Shown here: piece after piece, positions 8,316 through 17,534 of the stretch
Numbering within the stretch: position 1 is the stretch's first letter
How the letters are laid out: every line of letters begins with the position of its first letter
Origin: Flavobacterium daemonense
GTDB taxonomy: Bacteria > Bacteroidota > Bacteroidia > Flavobacteriales > Flavobacteriaceae
Assembly: GCF_007341385.1 (NCBI RefSeq)
Contig: NZ_VJYD01000005.1
Location: 186,001 to 250,000 of the forward strand
Reading direction: 5' to 3'
Length of the DNA: 64,000 nucleotides
Translations under genes and position numbers: made by a program
The notes under the pieces: generated by a model
What the model was told of the DNA's origin: nothing
What the model saw: the letters and a program-made list of their open reading frames with translations, nothing else
Databases searched by the model: none

Positions 8316-9383
8316 ATGGCACACAACATTAAACCAGGAGTAGCTACAGGAGATCAAGTACAAGAGATCTTTAATTATGCGAAAGAGAAGGGTTTTGCTC
8401 TTCCAGCAGTAAACGTTACTGGATCAAGCACAATTAACGGAGTTCTTGAAACTGCAGCGAAACTTAACGCGCCAGTTATCATTCAATTTTCAAACGGAGG
8501 AGCACAATTTAACGCTGGAAAAGGATTATCTAACGCAGGTGAAAAAGCAGCAATCGCTGGAGGAATCGCTGGAGCAAAACATATTCACACTTTAGCTGAG
8601 GCTTATGGTGCAACTGTAATTTTACACACTGACCACTGCGCAAAAAAACTTTTACCTTGGATCGATGGTTTGTTAGACGCTTCTGAAAAACATTTTGCAG
8701 AAACAGGAAAACCATTATTCAGTTCTCATATGATCGATTTGTCTGAGGAGCCAATCGAAGAAAACATCGAGATCTGTAAAGAATACTTAGCTAGAATGAG
8801 CAAAATGGGCATGACATTAGAAATCGAGCTTGGTATTACAGGTGGTGAAGAAGATGGTGTTGATAACTCTGATGTTGACAGCTCAAAATTATATACACAG
8901 CCAGAAGAAGTAGCTTATGCTTACGAAGAATTATCTAAAGTAAGCCCTAAATTTACAATTGCTGCTGCTTTTGGAAACGTTCACGGTGTTTACAAACCAG
9001 GAAACGTAAAATTAACTCCAAAAATCTTAAAAAATTCTCAAGATTTTGTTCAAAACAAATTCAACACAGGACACAACCCAGTTGATTTCGTTTTCCACGG
9101 AGGTTCAGGTTCTACACTTGAAGAAATCAGAGAAGGAATTAGCTACGGAGTTATCAAAATGAACATTGATACTGATTTACAATTTGCATACACTGAAGGA
9201 ATCCGTGATTACATGGTTAAAAACCTTGACTATTTGAAATCTCAAATTGGAAACCCAGAAGGTCCAGATGCACCAAACAAAAAATATTACGATCCAAGAA
9301 GATGGGTTCGTGAAAGCGAAGTAACATTCAACGCAAGACTTGAACAAGCTTTTGCTGATTTAAATAACGTAAACACACTTTAA
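8316..9383 (+). CDS. fbaA: Class II fructose-bisphosphate aldolase
   Basis: A zinc-dependent aldolase that interconverts fructose 1,6-bisphosphate with glyceraldehyde 3-phosphate and dihydroxyacetone phosphate in glycolysis and gluconeogenesis. Motifs include ATVILHTDHCAKKLLPW with zinc-ligand histidine and catalytic Asp, the acidic LEIELGITGGEEDGV, the FGNVHGVY zinc histidine region and the phosphate-binding VFHGGSGS and NIDTDLQ. Its 355 residues match E. coli FbaA closely. It has its own promoter and is followed by a palindromic gap before accD. Codon use is strongly biased, as expected for a highly expressed enzyme. Confidence 0.97.
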   Translation: MAHNIKPGVATGDQVQEIFNYAKEKGFALPAVNVTGSSTINGVLETAAKLNAPVIIQFSNGGAQFNAGKGLSNAGEKAAIAGGIAGAKHIHTLAEAYGATVILHTDHCAKKLLPWIDGLLDASEKHFAETGKPLFSSHMIDLSEEPIEENIEICKEYLARMSKMGMTLEIELGITGGEEDGVDNSDVDSSKLYTQPEEVAYAYEELSKVSPKFTIAAAFGNVHGVYKPGNVKLTPKILKNSQDFVQNKFNTGHNPVDFVFHGGSGSTLEEIREGISYGVIKMNIDTDLQFAYTEGIRDYMVKNLDYLKSQIGNPEGPDAPNKKYYDPRRWVRESEVTFNARLEQAFADLNNVNTL

Positions 9384-9468
9384 ATTTTAGATTTTTGAAT
9401 TTAAATTTCAGATTTCTAAAGAAGCCTGAAATTTAAATTTTGAATTCAGATTGAAAAATCTAAAATTT
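9382..9468. repeat. Long imperfect palindrome between fbaA and accD
   Basis: A 30-bp arm at 9382-9411 is repeated as its reverse complement at 9426-9468. The second arm is interrupted by a 13-bp insert. The RNA could form a long A-U-rich stem. It overlaps the end of fbaA and fills most of the gap. Confidence 0.7.
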
Positions 9469-9494
9469 AAAATCTACATTCTAAAATTAAAAAA

Positions 9495-10349
9495 ATGGCT
9501 TGGTTTAAAAGACAAGAAAAAGGGATTACGACCGCTACAGAAGATAAGATGGACGTTCCGAAAGGATTGTGGTACAAATCTCCTACTGGAAAAATTATTG
9601 ATGCTGACGAATTAGCGAGAAATTTATTCGTTAGCCCTGAAGATGATTTTCACGTTCGAATTGGAAGCGCAACCTATTTTGAAATTTTATTCGACAACAA
9701 CGAATTTGTTGAGTTAGACAAAAACATGACATCAAAAGATCCTTTGCATTTTGTGGACACAAAAAAATATGCAGAAAGATTGAAAGATGTAATGGAAAAA
9801 ACTCATCTTAAAGACGCTGTACGTACGGGAGTAGGAAAATCTAAAGGAAGAGAGCTTGTAATCTGCTGTATGGATTTTGCTTTTATTGGTGGATCTATGG
9901 GAGCCGTTGTAGGTGAAAAAATTGCGAGAGGTATTGATCACGCAATCAAAAACAAATTGCCTTTTGTAATGATTTCTAAATCTGGTGGAGCTCGTATGAT
10001 GGAAGCCGCTTATTCTTTAATGCAATTAGCTAAAACTTCTGTAAAACTAGCTCAATTAGCTGAAGCTAAATTGCCTTATATCTCTCTTTGTACAGATCCA
10101 ACAACTGGAGGAACAACTGCATCTTACGCAATGTTAGGAGACATCAACATCTCTGAACCAGGCGCTTTGATTGGTTTTGCTGGTCCGCGTGTTGTTCGTG
10201 ATACTACAGGAAAAGATTTGCCAGAAGGTTTTCAAACTGCTGAGTTTCTTTTAGAGCACGGTTTCTTAGACTTTATCACGCCTAGAAAAGAATTGAAAGA
10301 TAAGATCAACTTATATATCGATTTGATTCAAAATAATACAATTAGATAG
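9495..10349 (+). CDS. accD: Acetyl-CoA carboxylase carboxyltransferase subunit beta
   Basis: The beta subunit of the carboxyltransferase that makes malonyl-CoA for fatty acid synthesis. Crotonase-like motifs are clear: [50 protein letters not shown] and GFAGPRVV. The N-terminal region aligns with the zinc-ribbon domain of E. coli AccD ([20 protein letters not shown]), but all four zinc cysteines are absent. This is probably a lineage trait rather than a defect, because the rest is intact. The partner accA is not in the window. A strong terminator follows. Confidence 0.95.
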   Translation: MAWFKRQEKGITTATEDKMDVPKGLWYKSPTGKIIDADELARNLFVSPEDDFHVRIGSATYFEILFDNNEFVELDKNMTSKDPLHFVDTKKYAERLKDVMEKTHLKDAVRTGVGKSKGRELVICCMDFAFIGGSMGAVVGEKIARGIDHAIKNKLPFVMISKSGGARMMEAAYSLMQLAKTSVKLAQLAEAKLPYISLCTDPTTGGTTASYAMLGDINISEPGALIGFAGPRVVRDTTGKDLPEGFQTAEFLLEHGFLDFITPRKELKDKINLYIDLIQNNTIR

Positions 10350-10369
10350 TTTTAAAACTATTCAAAATA

Positions 10370-10407
10370 GAAAATCCCATTCGCAAAAGCGAATGGGATT
10401 TTTTTAT
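10370..10407 (+). terminator. Intrinsic terminator after accD
   Basis: Arms AAAATCCCATTCGC (10371-10384) and GCGAATGGGATTTT (10389-10402) flank an AAAA loop, followed by a T run. Its presence rules out the longer open frame of the next gene that begins at 10393. Confidence 0.9.
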
Positions 10408-10431
10408 ATCTTTATTTTAAATCTGATTTCT

Positions 10432-11049
10432 ATGGCGAGAATTTTTATTGGTTGTATGATTTGTTTTCTTTTTTGGAATTGTACCAAGAAAGAAACTAAA
10501 ATTGAAAAAAACATTCCTTATATAATTTCGCAAGAAAACAAACCAATAATACGAAACAATGACACTGTTCCACCTCCTCCACCTATACCTGGCTGGTTGT
10601 TTTACGGAACAAATACTTTTATTATCAACTCTGATTCTACGGCTTATTATTTGCAAAATAAAGGCATAGGAATGATCTGTGGAACACCAAATACAGACAC
10701 AATTCCATACTTCGCTGATTTAGATCCAAGAGATCTAATTGAAATTTCAAATAAAAATATTTATGATTTTATTAAATTGAATTATAAAGATGATTTTAGA
10801 AATGCAACTTTCATCGCATCTCAATCTGACACTTTAAATTCTAAAATATTTTTTGATTTAAATAAATCTTTAAGTTACTTCAAGAAAGATAGAGATTTTA
10901 TCGTTATTAGAAGAACAACACAGGAAGAAGACACGATTATTTATTATAAGAGAAATAATAAATATTACAATTCTGCCGATATTAAATGGGATAAAACAAG
11001 AATTAAATTTCCTGAACTTGTCAAATTTGTAAAAAAACCAAATAATTAG
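10432..11049 (+). CDS. Hypothetical lipoprotein
   Basis: A 205-residue protein I do not recognise. From the ATG at 10432 it has a short hydrophobic signal and a lipobox-like FLFWNC with the Cys near residue 17, followed by a lysine-rich linker and a proline stretch (TVPPPPPIPGWLFYGTN). The rest is mixed beta/alpha without known motifs. A longer frame starts at 10393, but that codon lies inside the accD terminator. It stands alone between accD and a convergent gene. Confidence 0.65.
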   Translation: MARIFIGCMICFLFWNCTKKETKIEKNIPYIISQENKPIIRNNDTVPPPPPIPGWLFYGTNTFIINSDSTAYYLQNKGIGMICGTPNTDTIPYFADLDPRDLIEISNKNIYDFIKLNYKDDFRNATFIASQSDTLNSKIFFDLNKSLSYFKKDRDFIVIRRTTQEEDTIIYYKRNNKYYNSADIKWDKTRIKFPELVKFVKKPNN

Positions 11050-11094
11050 TACATATAGTTCCTACAGGATTTTTATATTTTTAGACCTAAATTA

Positions 11095-11982
11095 TTACCC
11101 AGCCTTTTTCAAATCCTTTTTTAATTCTTTTTCAGCGATTTTAAAAACTAATTTTTCACGCCAGACAGCATAACGTTCTCTAAAAACAACTTTTATTGCA
11201 CTATCAACTGCACCATGCATAAATAAACTCCAAACGCTGGCCATTTTTCGAGAAATCGATGAATCCCAAGCACGAAGTGTGAGCGAGAAAGAACCATCTA
11301 TATAACGCATCCAATGCCACATTCCTGTTGGCATGAATAATGTATCGCCATGTTCTAGAAAAACCTCATACCCTTCTACTCCTTTCAAGGCTGGAAATTT
11401 TTCAAAATCGGGATTGGCGACATCGTAATCTTCTAAGGCATAAGTTGTATTTGGAAGACAATAAAGCCTTTTCTTCCACTTATTGTCAAATAATATTATA
11501 TGCTTTCTTCCTCCAAAATGAGTGTGAAAAAGATGCGGCAAATCGATATCATAATGAAGAAAAGTAATTGCCTTTGAACCTCCAAAAAACATGGCAGGCA
11601 TGCTTTCGATAAAACCTCCCATTAATTCTTTCGGAATTTTCACATCGTCAATTAATTCGGGTCTGTGTTTGAAAAGATTGAAGAAAAAAATACGCAATTG
11701 CGTTGGTTCACGTTTTATCAAATCCAGATATTCACCAAATTTCATACTTGCGATAGAAGCATTGATTACCTTTTTAGGATCTGCTTTTGAATTATCGACA
11801 AGTTTTACCTCAATATCCCCTGCAATTTCCTTAAAATACTCTGTTGACCACTTTTCTCTTGCTGGCCAATCTTTTGTGAGTCCTTTAATGATTAAAGGCT
11901 TTCTTTTATCCAAGTAATTCTTTTTAAAATCTTCTCTGGAAATTGACTCAACTGTATCAACAGATTTAAGGTTAAAGCTCAT
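11095..11982 (-). CDS. Cupin-like / JmjC-type Fe(II), 2-oxoglutarate-dependent oxygenase
   Basis: A 295-residue protein of the cupin_8 (JmjC-like) family. The iron-binding facial triad is visible: His143 and Asp145 in FLHYDIDLPH and His223 in GMWHWMRY. The 2-oxoglutarate-binding lysine is probably in the GGRKHIILF strand. The start (ISREDFKKNYLDKRKPLII) is the usual family N-terminus. Relatives hydroxylate proteins, RNA or small molecules; the substrate here cannot be told. It has a well-formed promoter of its own. Confidence 0.85.
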   Translation of the reverse strand: MSFNLKSVDTVESISREDFKKNYLDKRKPLIIKGLTKDWPAREKWSTEYFKEIAGDIEVKLVDNSKADPKKVINASIASMKFGEYLDLIKREPTQLRIFFFNLFKHRPELIDDVKIPKELMGGFIESMPAMFFGGSKAITFLHYDIDLPHLFHTHFGGRKHIILFDNKWKKRLYCLPNTTYALEDYDVANPDFEKFPALKGVEGYEVFLEHGDTLFMPTGMWHWMRYIDGSFSLTLRAWDSSISRKMASVWSLFMHGAVDSAIKVVFRERYAVWREKLVFKIAEKELKKDLKKAG

Positions 11983-12014
11983 TTATTTAGCGGATTAAAT
12001 TGTGAGTGGTTTAT

Positions 12015-12046
12015 CAAATGTATCCAATTATTCTGTGCCATCAAAA
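12015..12046 (-). promoter_or_regulatory. Consensus promoter of the JmjC/cupin gene
   Basis: On the minus strand TTTTG (12046-12042) and TACATTTG (12022-12015) are separated by 19 nt, matching the Bacteroidota -33/-7 consensus in both boxes and spacing. It lies 32 nt upstream of the gene start. Confidence 0.7.
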
Positions 12047-12074
12047 TTTACAGTAAAATAACACAAAAACAATA

Positions 12075-13322
12075 TTACATTCCTGTCCTAATGGCTTCTA
12101 CAGGATCTAGATTTGCCGCCGAAATTGCTGGAAGAATACCGGAAATTATACCCACAAAAATTGATAATCCTGCTCCAATAGCCACATTCCAAAAACTTAA
12201 AACAAATTCAAATTCTAATAAATTGGTCAAAAGAAGAGACAAAAGCCAAACAATAAACAAACCAATGATACCTCCAATTAAACAAAGCATAATAGCTTCA
12301 AATAAAAACTGAAATAATATAAACCTGTTTTTTGCTCCTAAAGATTTTTGAATTCCTATTAAATTAGTGCGTTCCTTAACCGAAACGAACATGATATTGG
12401 CTACTCCAAATCCTCCAACTAAAAACGAAAAAATACTGATGAAAATTCCGGCAGTTCGTAAAGTTCCTAAAATTCCATCAATAAAATCGGTAAAGCCAGA
12501 AAGTACATTCACAAAGAAATTATCCATTTCACCTGCTTTCATTCCACGGATAGCGCGAAGCTTTTGAGCAACTTCAGCTTTATAAGCATCCATATCAACA
12601 CCTTTTACTGGTTTCAAAACAATTACAGGCGTCATAGCATCGCTATCGCCATACATGCGTCGCAAAAAGTTCGCTGGCAAATAAACCGAAGTATCATTGC
12701 TGTCACCAAAAAATCCTGCTCCTTGTTTTGCCATTACGCCAATAACTGTAAAACGCTGTCCGTACAAACGAATATTTTTTCCGATCGGATCACTGTTTTC
12801 AAAAAGACCTTGGGCAATTTCATATCCTAAAACAATCACTGGTGTTCCAGAATTTGATTCAGATTCTGTGTAGAATCTTCCTTTATCAAAAGTTAATCCG
12901 TCAATATCTACCATTTCAAATGATGACGGAATAATATTAACATCAGCAACTGTTTTTGAATCGTACTTCAACGTTTCGTGACTAACAAAAAGCTGATAAC
13001 CAACTTGATCTGTATTATTCATTGAATTTTTCAATCCAATATATTCATCATACTTCACATTTGGGAACTGCTCTCGCTTCCACTGCGGAATTTCTGATGG
13101 ACCAAAACAGTATTTCATTAAATAAATCGTATTTTTATCTAAACTGCTCAAATCTTTAGAAATTTTTCTGTCCAAAGAGTCTACGGCAGCAAGTACAGCA
13201 ATAATCGAAAAAATACCAATTGTAACACCTAGCAACGATAACAAAGTACGCAGTTTATTATTTCGTAAAGCATTGATGGCAAAGCTGAGACTTTCTTTTA
13301 ATAATCGAAGATAAAGAAGCAT
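12075..13322 (-). CDS. MacB/FtsX-type ABC transporter permease
   Basis: A 415-residue permease with one membrane helix at about 20-45 (TLLSLLGVTIGIFSIIAVLA), a large extracytoplasmic MacB_PCD-like domain to about 275, then three C-terminal helices of an FtsX domain (GGFGVANIMFVSVKERTNLIGIQKSLG motif around 310-336). It ends with ISAANLDPVEAIRTG, the standard C-terminus. This class couples ATP hydrolysis to mechanotransmission, drug or lipoprotein handling. No ATPase subunit is adjacent, so the partner must be elsewhere. Confidence 0.9.
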   Translation of the reverse strand: MLLYLRLLKESLSFAINALRNNKLRTLLSLLGVTIGIFSIIAVLAAVDSLDRKISKDLSSLDKNTIYLMKYCFGPSEIPQWKREQFPNVKYDEYIGLKNSMNNTDQVGYQLFVSHETLKYDSKTVADVNIIPSSFEMVDIDGLTFDKGRFYTESESNSGTPVIVLGYEIAQGLFENSDPIGKNIRLYGQRFTVIGVMAKQGAGFFGDSNDTSVYLPANFLRRMYGDSDAMTPVIVLKPVKGVDMDAYKAEVAQKLRAIRGMKAGEMDNFFVNVLSGFTDFIDGILGTLRTAGIFISIFSFLVGGFGVANIMFVSVKERTNLIGIQKSLGAKNRFILFQFLFEAIMLCLIGGIIGLFIVWLLSLLLTNLLEFEFVLSFWNVAIGAGLSIFVGIISGILPAISAANLDPVEAIRTGM

Positions 13323-13455
13323 ATAGTAGTATTTTTCAATAAAGTAAAATTCAATAATTTAAAATCAAAAACCTAATAAAAGTTAACTTACTCATCAGTA
13401 GATTTTTTTAGCATAATGTTACATTAATTTTCTTTAAAATAATATATAAAAAAAC

Positions 13456-13463
13456 TACTTTTG
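13456..13463 (+). promoter_or_regulatory. -7 element of purH
   Basis: TACTTTTG matches TAnnTTTG, 24 nt upstream of the purH ATG. It overlaps a TTG at 13461 that would otherwise give a longer frame, which argues against that start. Confidence 0.5.
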
Positions 13464-13487
13464 CAGTCTGAAAATCATAACTACACA

Positions 13488-15014
13488 ATGAGCACAACTA
13501 AAAAAATACAATCAGCACTAATTTCGGTTTTTTCTAAAGACGGATTAGAGCCAATCGTTAGAAAATTACACGAGCAAAATGTTACACTTTACTCGACTGG
13601 AGGAACTGAAGATTTCATTAAAAACCTAGGAATTCCTGTAGTTCCTGTTGAAGATATTACTTCTTTCCCAGAAATTCTTGGAGGAAGAGTAAAAACATTG
13701 CACCCGAAAATTTTTGGTGGAATTTTAAACCGTCAAGACAATGAGAGCGATGTTCAGCAAATGAAAGAATTTGACATTCCTCAAATTGATTTAGTGATTG
13801 TTGATTTGTATCCTTTTGAAAAAACTGTTGCTTCAGGTGCAAGCGAACAAGATATCATTGAAAAAATTGATATTGGCGGTATTTCATTAATCCGCGCAGG
13901 CGCAAAAAATTTCAAAGACACTGTAATTGTTGCTTCTGTTAACGAATACAGCCTTCTTTTAGATTTGATTACAGAGCAAAACGGAAGTACAACTCTTGAA
14001 AACAGAAGATTGTTTGCTACAAAAGCATTCCACGTTTCTTCTCACTATGACGGAGCTATTTTCAATTATTTCAATACAGATGAGACTATTTACAAAGAGA
14101 GTATTGCAAACGGTCAAGTTTTAAGATATGGTGAAAACCCACACCAAAAAGGTTTCTTCTTTGGAGATTTTGATGCGATGTTCAAAAAACTTCACGGAAA
14201 AGAATTATCATACAACAACTTGCTTGATGTTGATGCAGCCGTAAATTTAATTGCTGAATTCAAAACTGACGGGCCAACATTTGCAATTCTAAAACACAAT
14301 AACGCTTGTGGATTGGCTTCAAGAAAAACAATTAGCGAAGCTTATTTAGCTGCTTTGGCTTGTGATCCAACTTCTGCTTTTGGAGGAGTTTTAATTTCTA
14401 ACACAAAAATTGATTTAGAAACCGCACAAGAAATCAACAAATTATTCTGCGAAGTTGTAATCGCTCCAGCATATGATGATGAGGCCGTTACAGTTTTACA
14501 AGAAAAGAAAAACAGAATTATATTAGTTCAAAATGAAGTTGAATTGCCATCTCGTCAAGTAAGGACTTGTCTTAATGGTTTGTTAATTCAGGACAGAAAT
14601 AATATTACAGATAATAAAGCGCATTTAAAAACCGTTACAATTACAGAACCAACTGCTCAGGAGATCGAAGATTTGATCTTTGCTTCTAAAATTTGCAAGA
14701 ATACAAAATCAAACACGATTGTATTTGCAAAAAACGGAACATTAATTTCATCTGGTACAGGTCAAACTTCAAGAGTTGATGCTTTAATGCAAGCTGTAGA
14801 TAAAGCAAAAGCATTTGGATTTGATTTAACTGGAGCTTCAATGGCAAGTGACGCATTTTTCCCGTTTCCAGATTGTGTAGAATTAGCCAAAAAAGCAGGA
14901 ATTACTGCTGTTATTCAGCCAGGAGGTTCAATAAAAGACGAATTAAGCATAAATTATTGCAATGAAAATAATCTTGCAATGGTATTTACAGGAACTCGTC
15001 ATTTTAAACATTAA
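13488..15014 (+). CDS. purH: Bifunctional AICAR formyltransferase / IMP cyclohydrolase
   Basis: Catalyses the last two steps of purine synthesis, AICAR to FAICAR to IMP. The N-terminal MGS-like cyclohydrolase domain (about 1-150) shows LYSTGGTEDFIKNLGI and GGRVKTLHPKIFGG. The formyltransferase domain shows LRYGENPHQKGFF, LKHNNACGLAS and the end AMVFTGTRHFKH. It has 508 residues from the ATG at 13488 (MSTTKKIQSALISVFSKDG). The open frame continues 9 codons upstream to a TTG, but that sits on the -7 element. No other purine gene is adjacent. Confidence 0.96.
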   Translation: MSTTKKIQSALISVFSKDGLEPIVRKLHEQNVTLYSTGGTEDFIKNLGIPVVPVEDITSFPEILGGRVKTLHPKIFGGILNRQDNESDVQQMKEFDIPQIDLVIVDLYPFEKTVASGASEQDIIEKIDIGGISLIRAGAKNFKDTVIVASVNEYSLLLDLITEQNGSTTLENRRLFATKAFHVSSHYDGAIFNYFNTDETIYKESIANGQVLRYGENPHQKGFFFGDFDAMFKKLHGKELSYNNLLDVDAAVNLIAEFKTDGPTFAILKHNNACGLASRKTISEAYLAALACDPTSAFGGVLISNTKIDLETAQEINKLFCEVVIAPAYDDEAVTVLQEKKNRIILVQNEVELPSRQVRTCLNGLLIQDRNNITDNKAHLKTVTITEPTAQEIEDLIFASKICKNTKSNTIVFAKNGTLISSGTGQTSRVDALMQAVDKAKAFGFDLTGASMASDAFFPFPDCVELAKKAGITAVIQPGGSIKDELSINYCNENNLAMVFTGTRHFKH

Positions 15015-15020
15015 TTTGTT

Positions 15021-15028
15021 TAACTTTG
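15021..15028 (+). promoter_or_regulatory. -7 element of mreB
   Basis: TAACTTTG matches TAnnTTTG, 7 nt after the purH stop and 42 nt before the mreB ATG. It would let the rod-shape cluster be transcribed apart from purH. Confidence 0.5.
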
Positions 15029-15070
15029 TTCGATAAATAATTTATAACATTTTAAACCCCTAAAAAACTT

Positions 15071-16099
15071 ATGGGATTTTTTGATTTCATGACCGAGGAT
15101 ATTGCAATAGACCTTGGTACCGCAAACACTTTAATCATTCATAATGATAAAGTTGTTATTGACAGCCCCTCTATCGTAGCACGCGACAGAGTTTCAGGCA
15201 AAATCATCGCTGTTGGTAAAGAAGCCAATATGATGCAAGGTAAAACGCATGAAAACATCAAGACCATAAGGCCTTTGAAAGATGGTGTAATTGCCGATTT
15301 TGATGCTTCGGAAAAAATGATCAACATGTTCATTAAGAGTATTCCTGCATTGAAAAAAAGAATGTTCACACCAGCTTTAAGAATGGTTGTGTGTATTCCA
15401 TCTGGAATTACGGAGGTTGAAATGCGTGCTGTAAAAGAATCTTGTGAAAGAGTAAACGGAAAAGAAGTTTATTTGATTCATGAGCCAATGGCAGCAGCAA
15501 TTGGTATTGGTATCGATATCATGCAGCCAAAAGGTAACATGATCGTTGATATCGGAGGTGGTACAACAGAAATTGCAGTTATCGCTTTAGGCGGAATTGT
15601 TTGCGACAAATCTGTAAAAATTGCGGGTGACGTTTTCACAAATGATATCGTTTATTACATGCGTACACAGCACAACTTATTTGTGGGAGAAAGTACTGCT
15701 GAGAAAATCAAAATCCAAATTGGAGCTGCAATTGAAGATTTAGATGGACCGCCAGAAGATATGTCTGTTCAAGGACGAGATTTGCTTACAGGGAAACCAA
15801 AACAAGTAGATGTTTCTTACCGTGAAATTGCAAAGGCTTTAGACAAATCAATTCAGCGTATTGAAGATGCGGTAATGGAAACATTATCTCAAACTCCTCC
15901 TGAATTAGCTGCCGATATTTACAACACTGGTATCTATTTAGCCGGTGGTGGATCTATGCTTAGAGGTCTTGACAAACGTATTTCTCAAAAAACAGATTTG
16001 CCTGTTTATATTGCTGAAGATCCTTTAAGAGCAGTTGTTCGCGGTACTGGAATGGCACTTAAAAACATTGCAAAATTTAAAAGCATCTTAATCAAATAA
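15071..16099 (+). CDS. mreB: Rod-shape-determining actin homologue MreB
   Basis: A cytoskeletal ATPase that polymerises under the inner membrane and guides lateral cell-wall synthesis. Actin-fold motifs are DLGTANTLI (phosphate 1, near residue 13), DIGGGTTEIAVI (phosphate 2, near 160) and LAGGGSMLRGLD (adenosine, near 297). At 342 residues it is typical. The start MGFFDFMTEDIAIDL, with an N-terminal amphipathic membrane-binding segment, is standard. It heads the mreB-mreC-mreD-mrdA-rodA cluster, encoding the elongasome. Confidence 0.97.
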   Translation: MGFFDFMTEDIAIDLGTANTLIIHNDKVVIDSPSIVARDRVSGKIIAVGKEANMMQGKTHENIKTIRPLKDGVIADFDASEKMINMFIKSIPALKKRMFTPALRMVVCIPSGITEVEMRAVKESCERVNGKEVYLIHEPMAAAIGIGIDIMQPKGNMIVDIGGGTTEIAVIALGGIVCDKSVKIAGDVFTNDIVYYMRTQHNLFVGESTAEKIKIQIGAAIEDLDGPPEDMSVQGRDLLTGKPKQVDVSYREIAKALDKSIQRIEDAVMETLSQTPPELAADIYNTGIYLAGGGSMLRGLDKRISQKTDLPVYIAEDPLRAVVRGTGMALKNIAKFKSILIK

Positions 16100-16131
16100 G
16101 ATTCAAAAAAAACAATCAATATACTTTTATT

Positions 16132-16158
16132 AGGGTCAAATTTCTAATATTTGACCCT
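16132..16158. terminator. Hairpin between mreB and mreC
   Basis: Perfect 10-bp arms AGGGTCAAAT (16132-16141) and ATTTGACCCT (16149-16158) with a 7-nt loop. No T run follows, so it may attenuate transcription or set an mRNA end rather than fully terminate. Confidence 0.55.
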
Positions 16159-16210
16159 GATAAAATTTGAAACCTTAAGCATATCCTGAAACAAAATAAC
16201 CAGACAAGAA

Positions 16211-17035
16211 ATGCAGCAAATTTTTAATTTCATTATAAGAAACAGTAATCGGTTACTGTTTTTGCTGCTTTTAGGTATTTCGTTGACGCTCACAATTCAA
16301 TCACACTCTTACCATAGAAGCAAAATAATCAGTTCTGCCAACTTTTTGAGCGGAGGTGTTTATGAAAGAATTAATCGTGTAGACGAATATTTGAATTTAA
16401 GAGCTGAAAATGAAGAGCTTGTACTTGAAAACGCGAGACTTAAAAGTCTTTTATTCAATAAAGAGGACACAACAAAATTACCTTTGCCTGATACTATTAA
16501 AGGAGTAAAACCTGCTGACATTATTGTGTCAAAAGTGATTCATAATACTTACAGTACACACGAAAACTTCCTTACTTTAAATTCTGGATCTAATGAGGGT
16601 GTGAAACCAGATATGGGAGTAATAAACAGCTTAGGAATTGTTGGGGTAATTGATAACACTTCACCAAGATATTCAACTGTGATTAGTATTTTGAACATGA
16701 AATCGCAGATTAACGCCAAGCTTAAAAAATCAAATCATTTTGGGTCTTTAACTTGGGATGGAAAAAGTACTGGTTTCGTACAACTGAAAGATGTTCCGAG
16801 GTTAGCTTCAGTTAGAAAAGGCGATACAATCGTGACAGGTGGACAATCTGTAATTTTCCCTGAAGGAATCAATATTGGAACTGTTGAAACAGTTTACAAA
16901 GAAGAACAAACAAGTTTTTATGTTATAAAAGTTAAGTTATTTAACGACATGACAAATCTTGGACACGTTTATATTATCAAAAGCAAAGACAGAGAAGAAC
17001 TTATTAATTTAGAAAAAAAGGAAAAAGATGAATAG
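16211..17035 (+). CDS. mreC: Rod-shape-determining protein MreC
   Basis: A periplasmic scaffold of the elongasome that activates the PBP2/RodA pair. It has one membrane helix at about 13-33, a coiled coil at about 60-85 (LNLRAENEELVLENARLKSLL) and the two-lobed beta-barrel MreC domain afterwards (DMGVINSLGIVGVI, VRKGDTIVTGGQSVIFPEGI). Its 274 residues are normal. The gene overlaps mreD by 8 bp, indicating translational coupling. Confidence 0.94.
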   Translation: MQQIFNFIIRNSNRLLFLLLLGISLTLTIQSHSYHRSKIISSANFLSGGVYERINRVDEYLNLRAENEELVLENARLKSLLFNKEDTTKLPLPDTIKGVKPADIIVSKVIHNTYSTHENFLTLNSGSNEGVKPDMGVINSLGIVGVIDNTSPRYSTVISILNMKSQINAKLKKSNHFGSLTWDGKSTGFVQLKDVPRLASVRKGDTIVTGGQSVIFPEGINIGTVETVYKEEQTSFYVIKVKLFNDMTNLGHVYIIKSKDREELINLEKKEKDE

Positions 17036-17534
17036 CGCATTGTTAGTCAATATTTTTCGATTTATTATGTTACTGGCAATTCAAATTGTTATTTTCAACA
17101 ATATGAATTTTTTAGGCTACATAAGTCCTTTTCCATATATTCTATATATAATTCTTTATCCTGTAAACAGCAATAAATCAGGATTGATAATTTCAAGTTT
17201 TTTACTTGGGCTTACAATGGATATGTTTTGTAATTCGGGCGGAATTCACGCTACATCATGTGTAATTCTTGCTTACTATAGACCATATATTTTTAAGTTT
17301 TCATTTGGTCTGAGTTATGAATACCAAACCATCAAACTAAATGATTCTTTAACACCAGAACGATTTTCATTTATTTTGGTATCAGTTTTGCTGCATCATA
17401 TTATATTGTTTGTGCTCGAAGCGTTCCAATTCAAATTCATTTGGGATATTTTGCTCCGAACATTATTCAGTTCAATTTTTACAATAATAACCTCAATCAT
17501 AATCATTTATCTTATTAAGCCCAATAAACGATGA
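17028..17534 (+). CDS. mreD: Rod-shape-determining protein MreD
   Basis: A 168-residue polytopic membrane protein with about five hydrophobic segments (for example FRFIMLLAIQIVIFNN and YILYIILYPV). It lacks strong sequence motifs, as usual for MreD. The identity rests on size, topology and position between mreC and mrdA, overlapping the first by 8 bp and the second by 4 bp (ATGA). Confidence 0.88.
   Translation: MNSALLVNIFRFIMLLAIQIVIFNNMNFLGYISPFPYILYIILYPVNSNKSGLIISSFLLGLTMDMFCNSGGIHATSCVILAYYRPYIFKFSFGLSYEYQTIKLNDSLTPERFSFILVSVLLHHIILFVLEAFQFKFIWDILLRTLFSSIFTIITSIIIIYLIKPNKR

Noticed and set aside
10393..10431. Upstream start for the lipoprotein after accD
   Set aside because: Lies within the accD terminator; the lipoprotein signal begins at the ATG at 10432.
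13461..13487. TTG start for purH
   Set aside because: Overlaps the -7 promoter element; family proteins begin near the ATG at 13488.
16132..16158. Riboswitch in the mreC leader
   Set aside because: A single perfect hairpin without any conserved aptamer-like elements.
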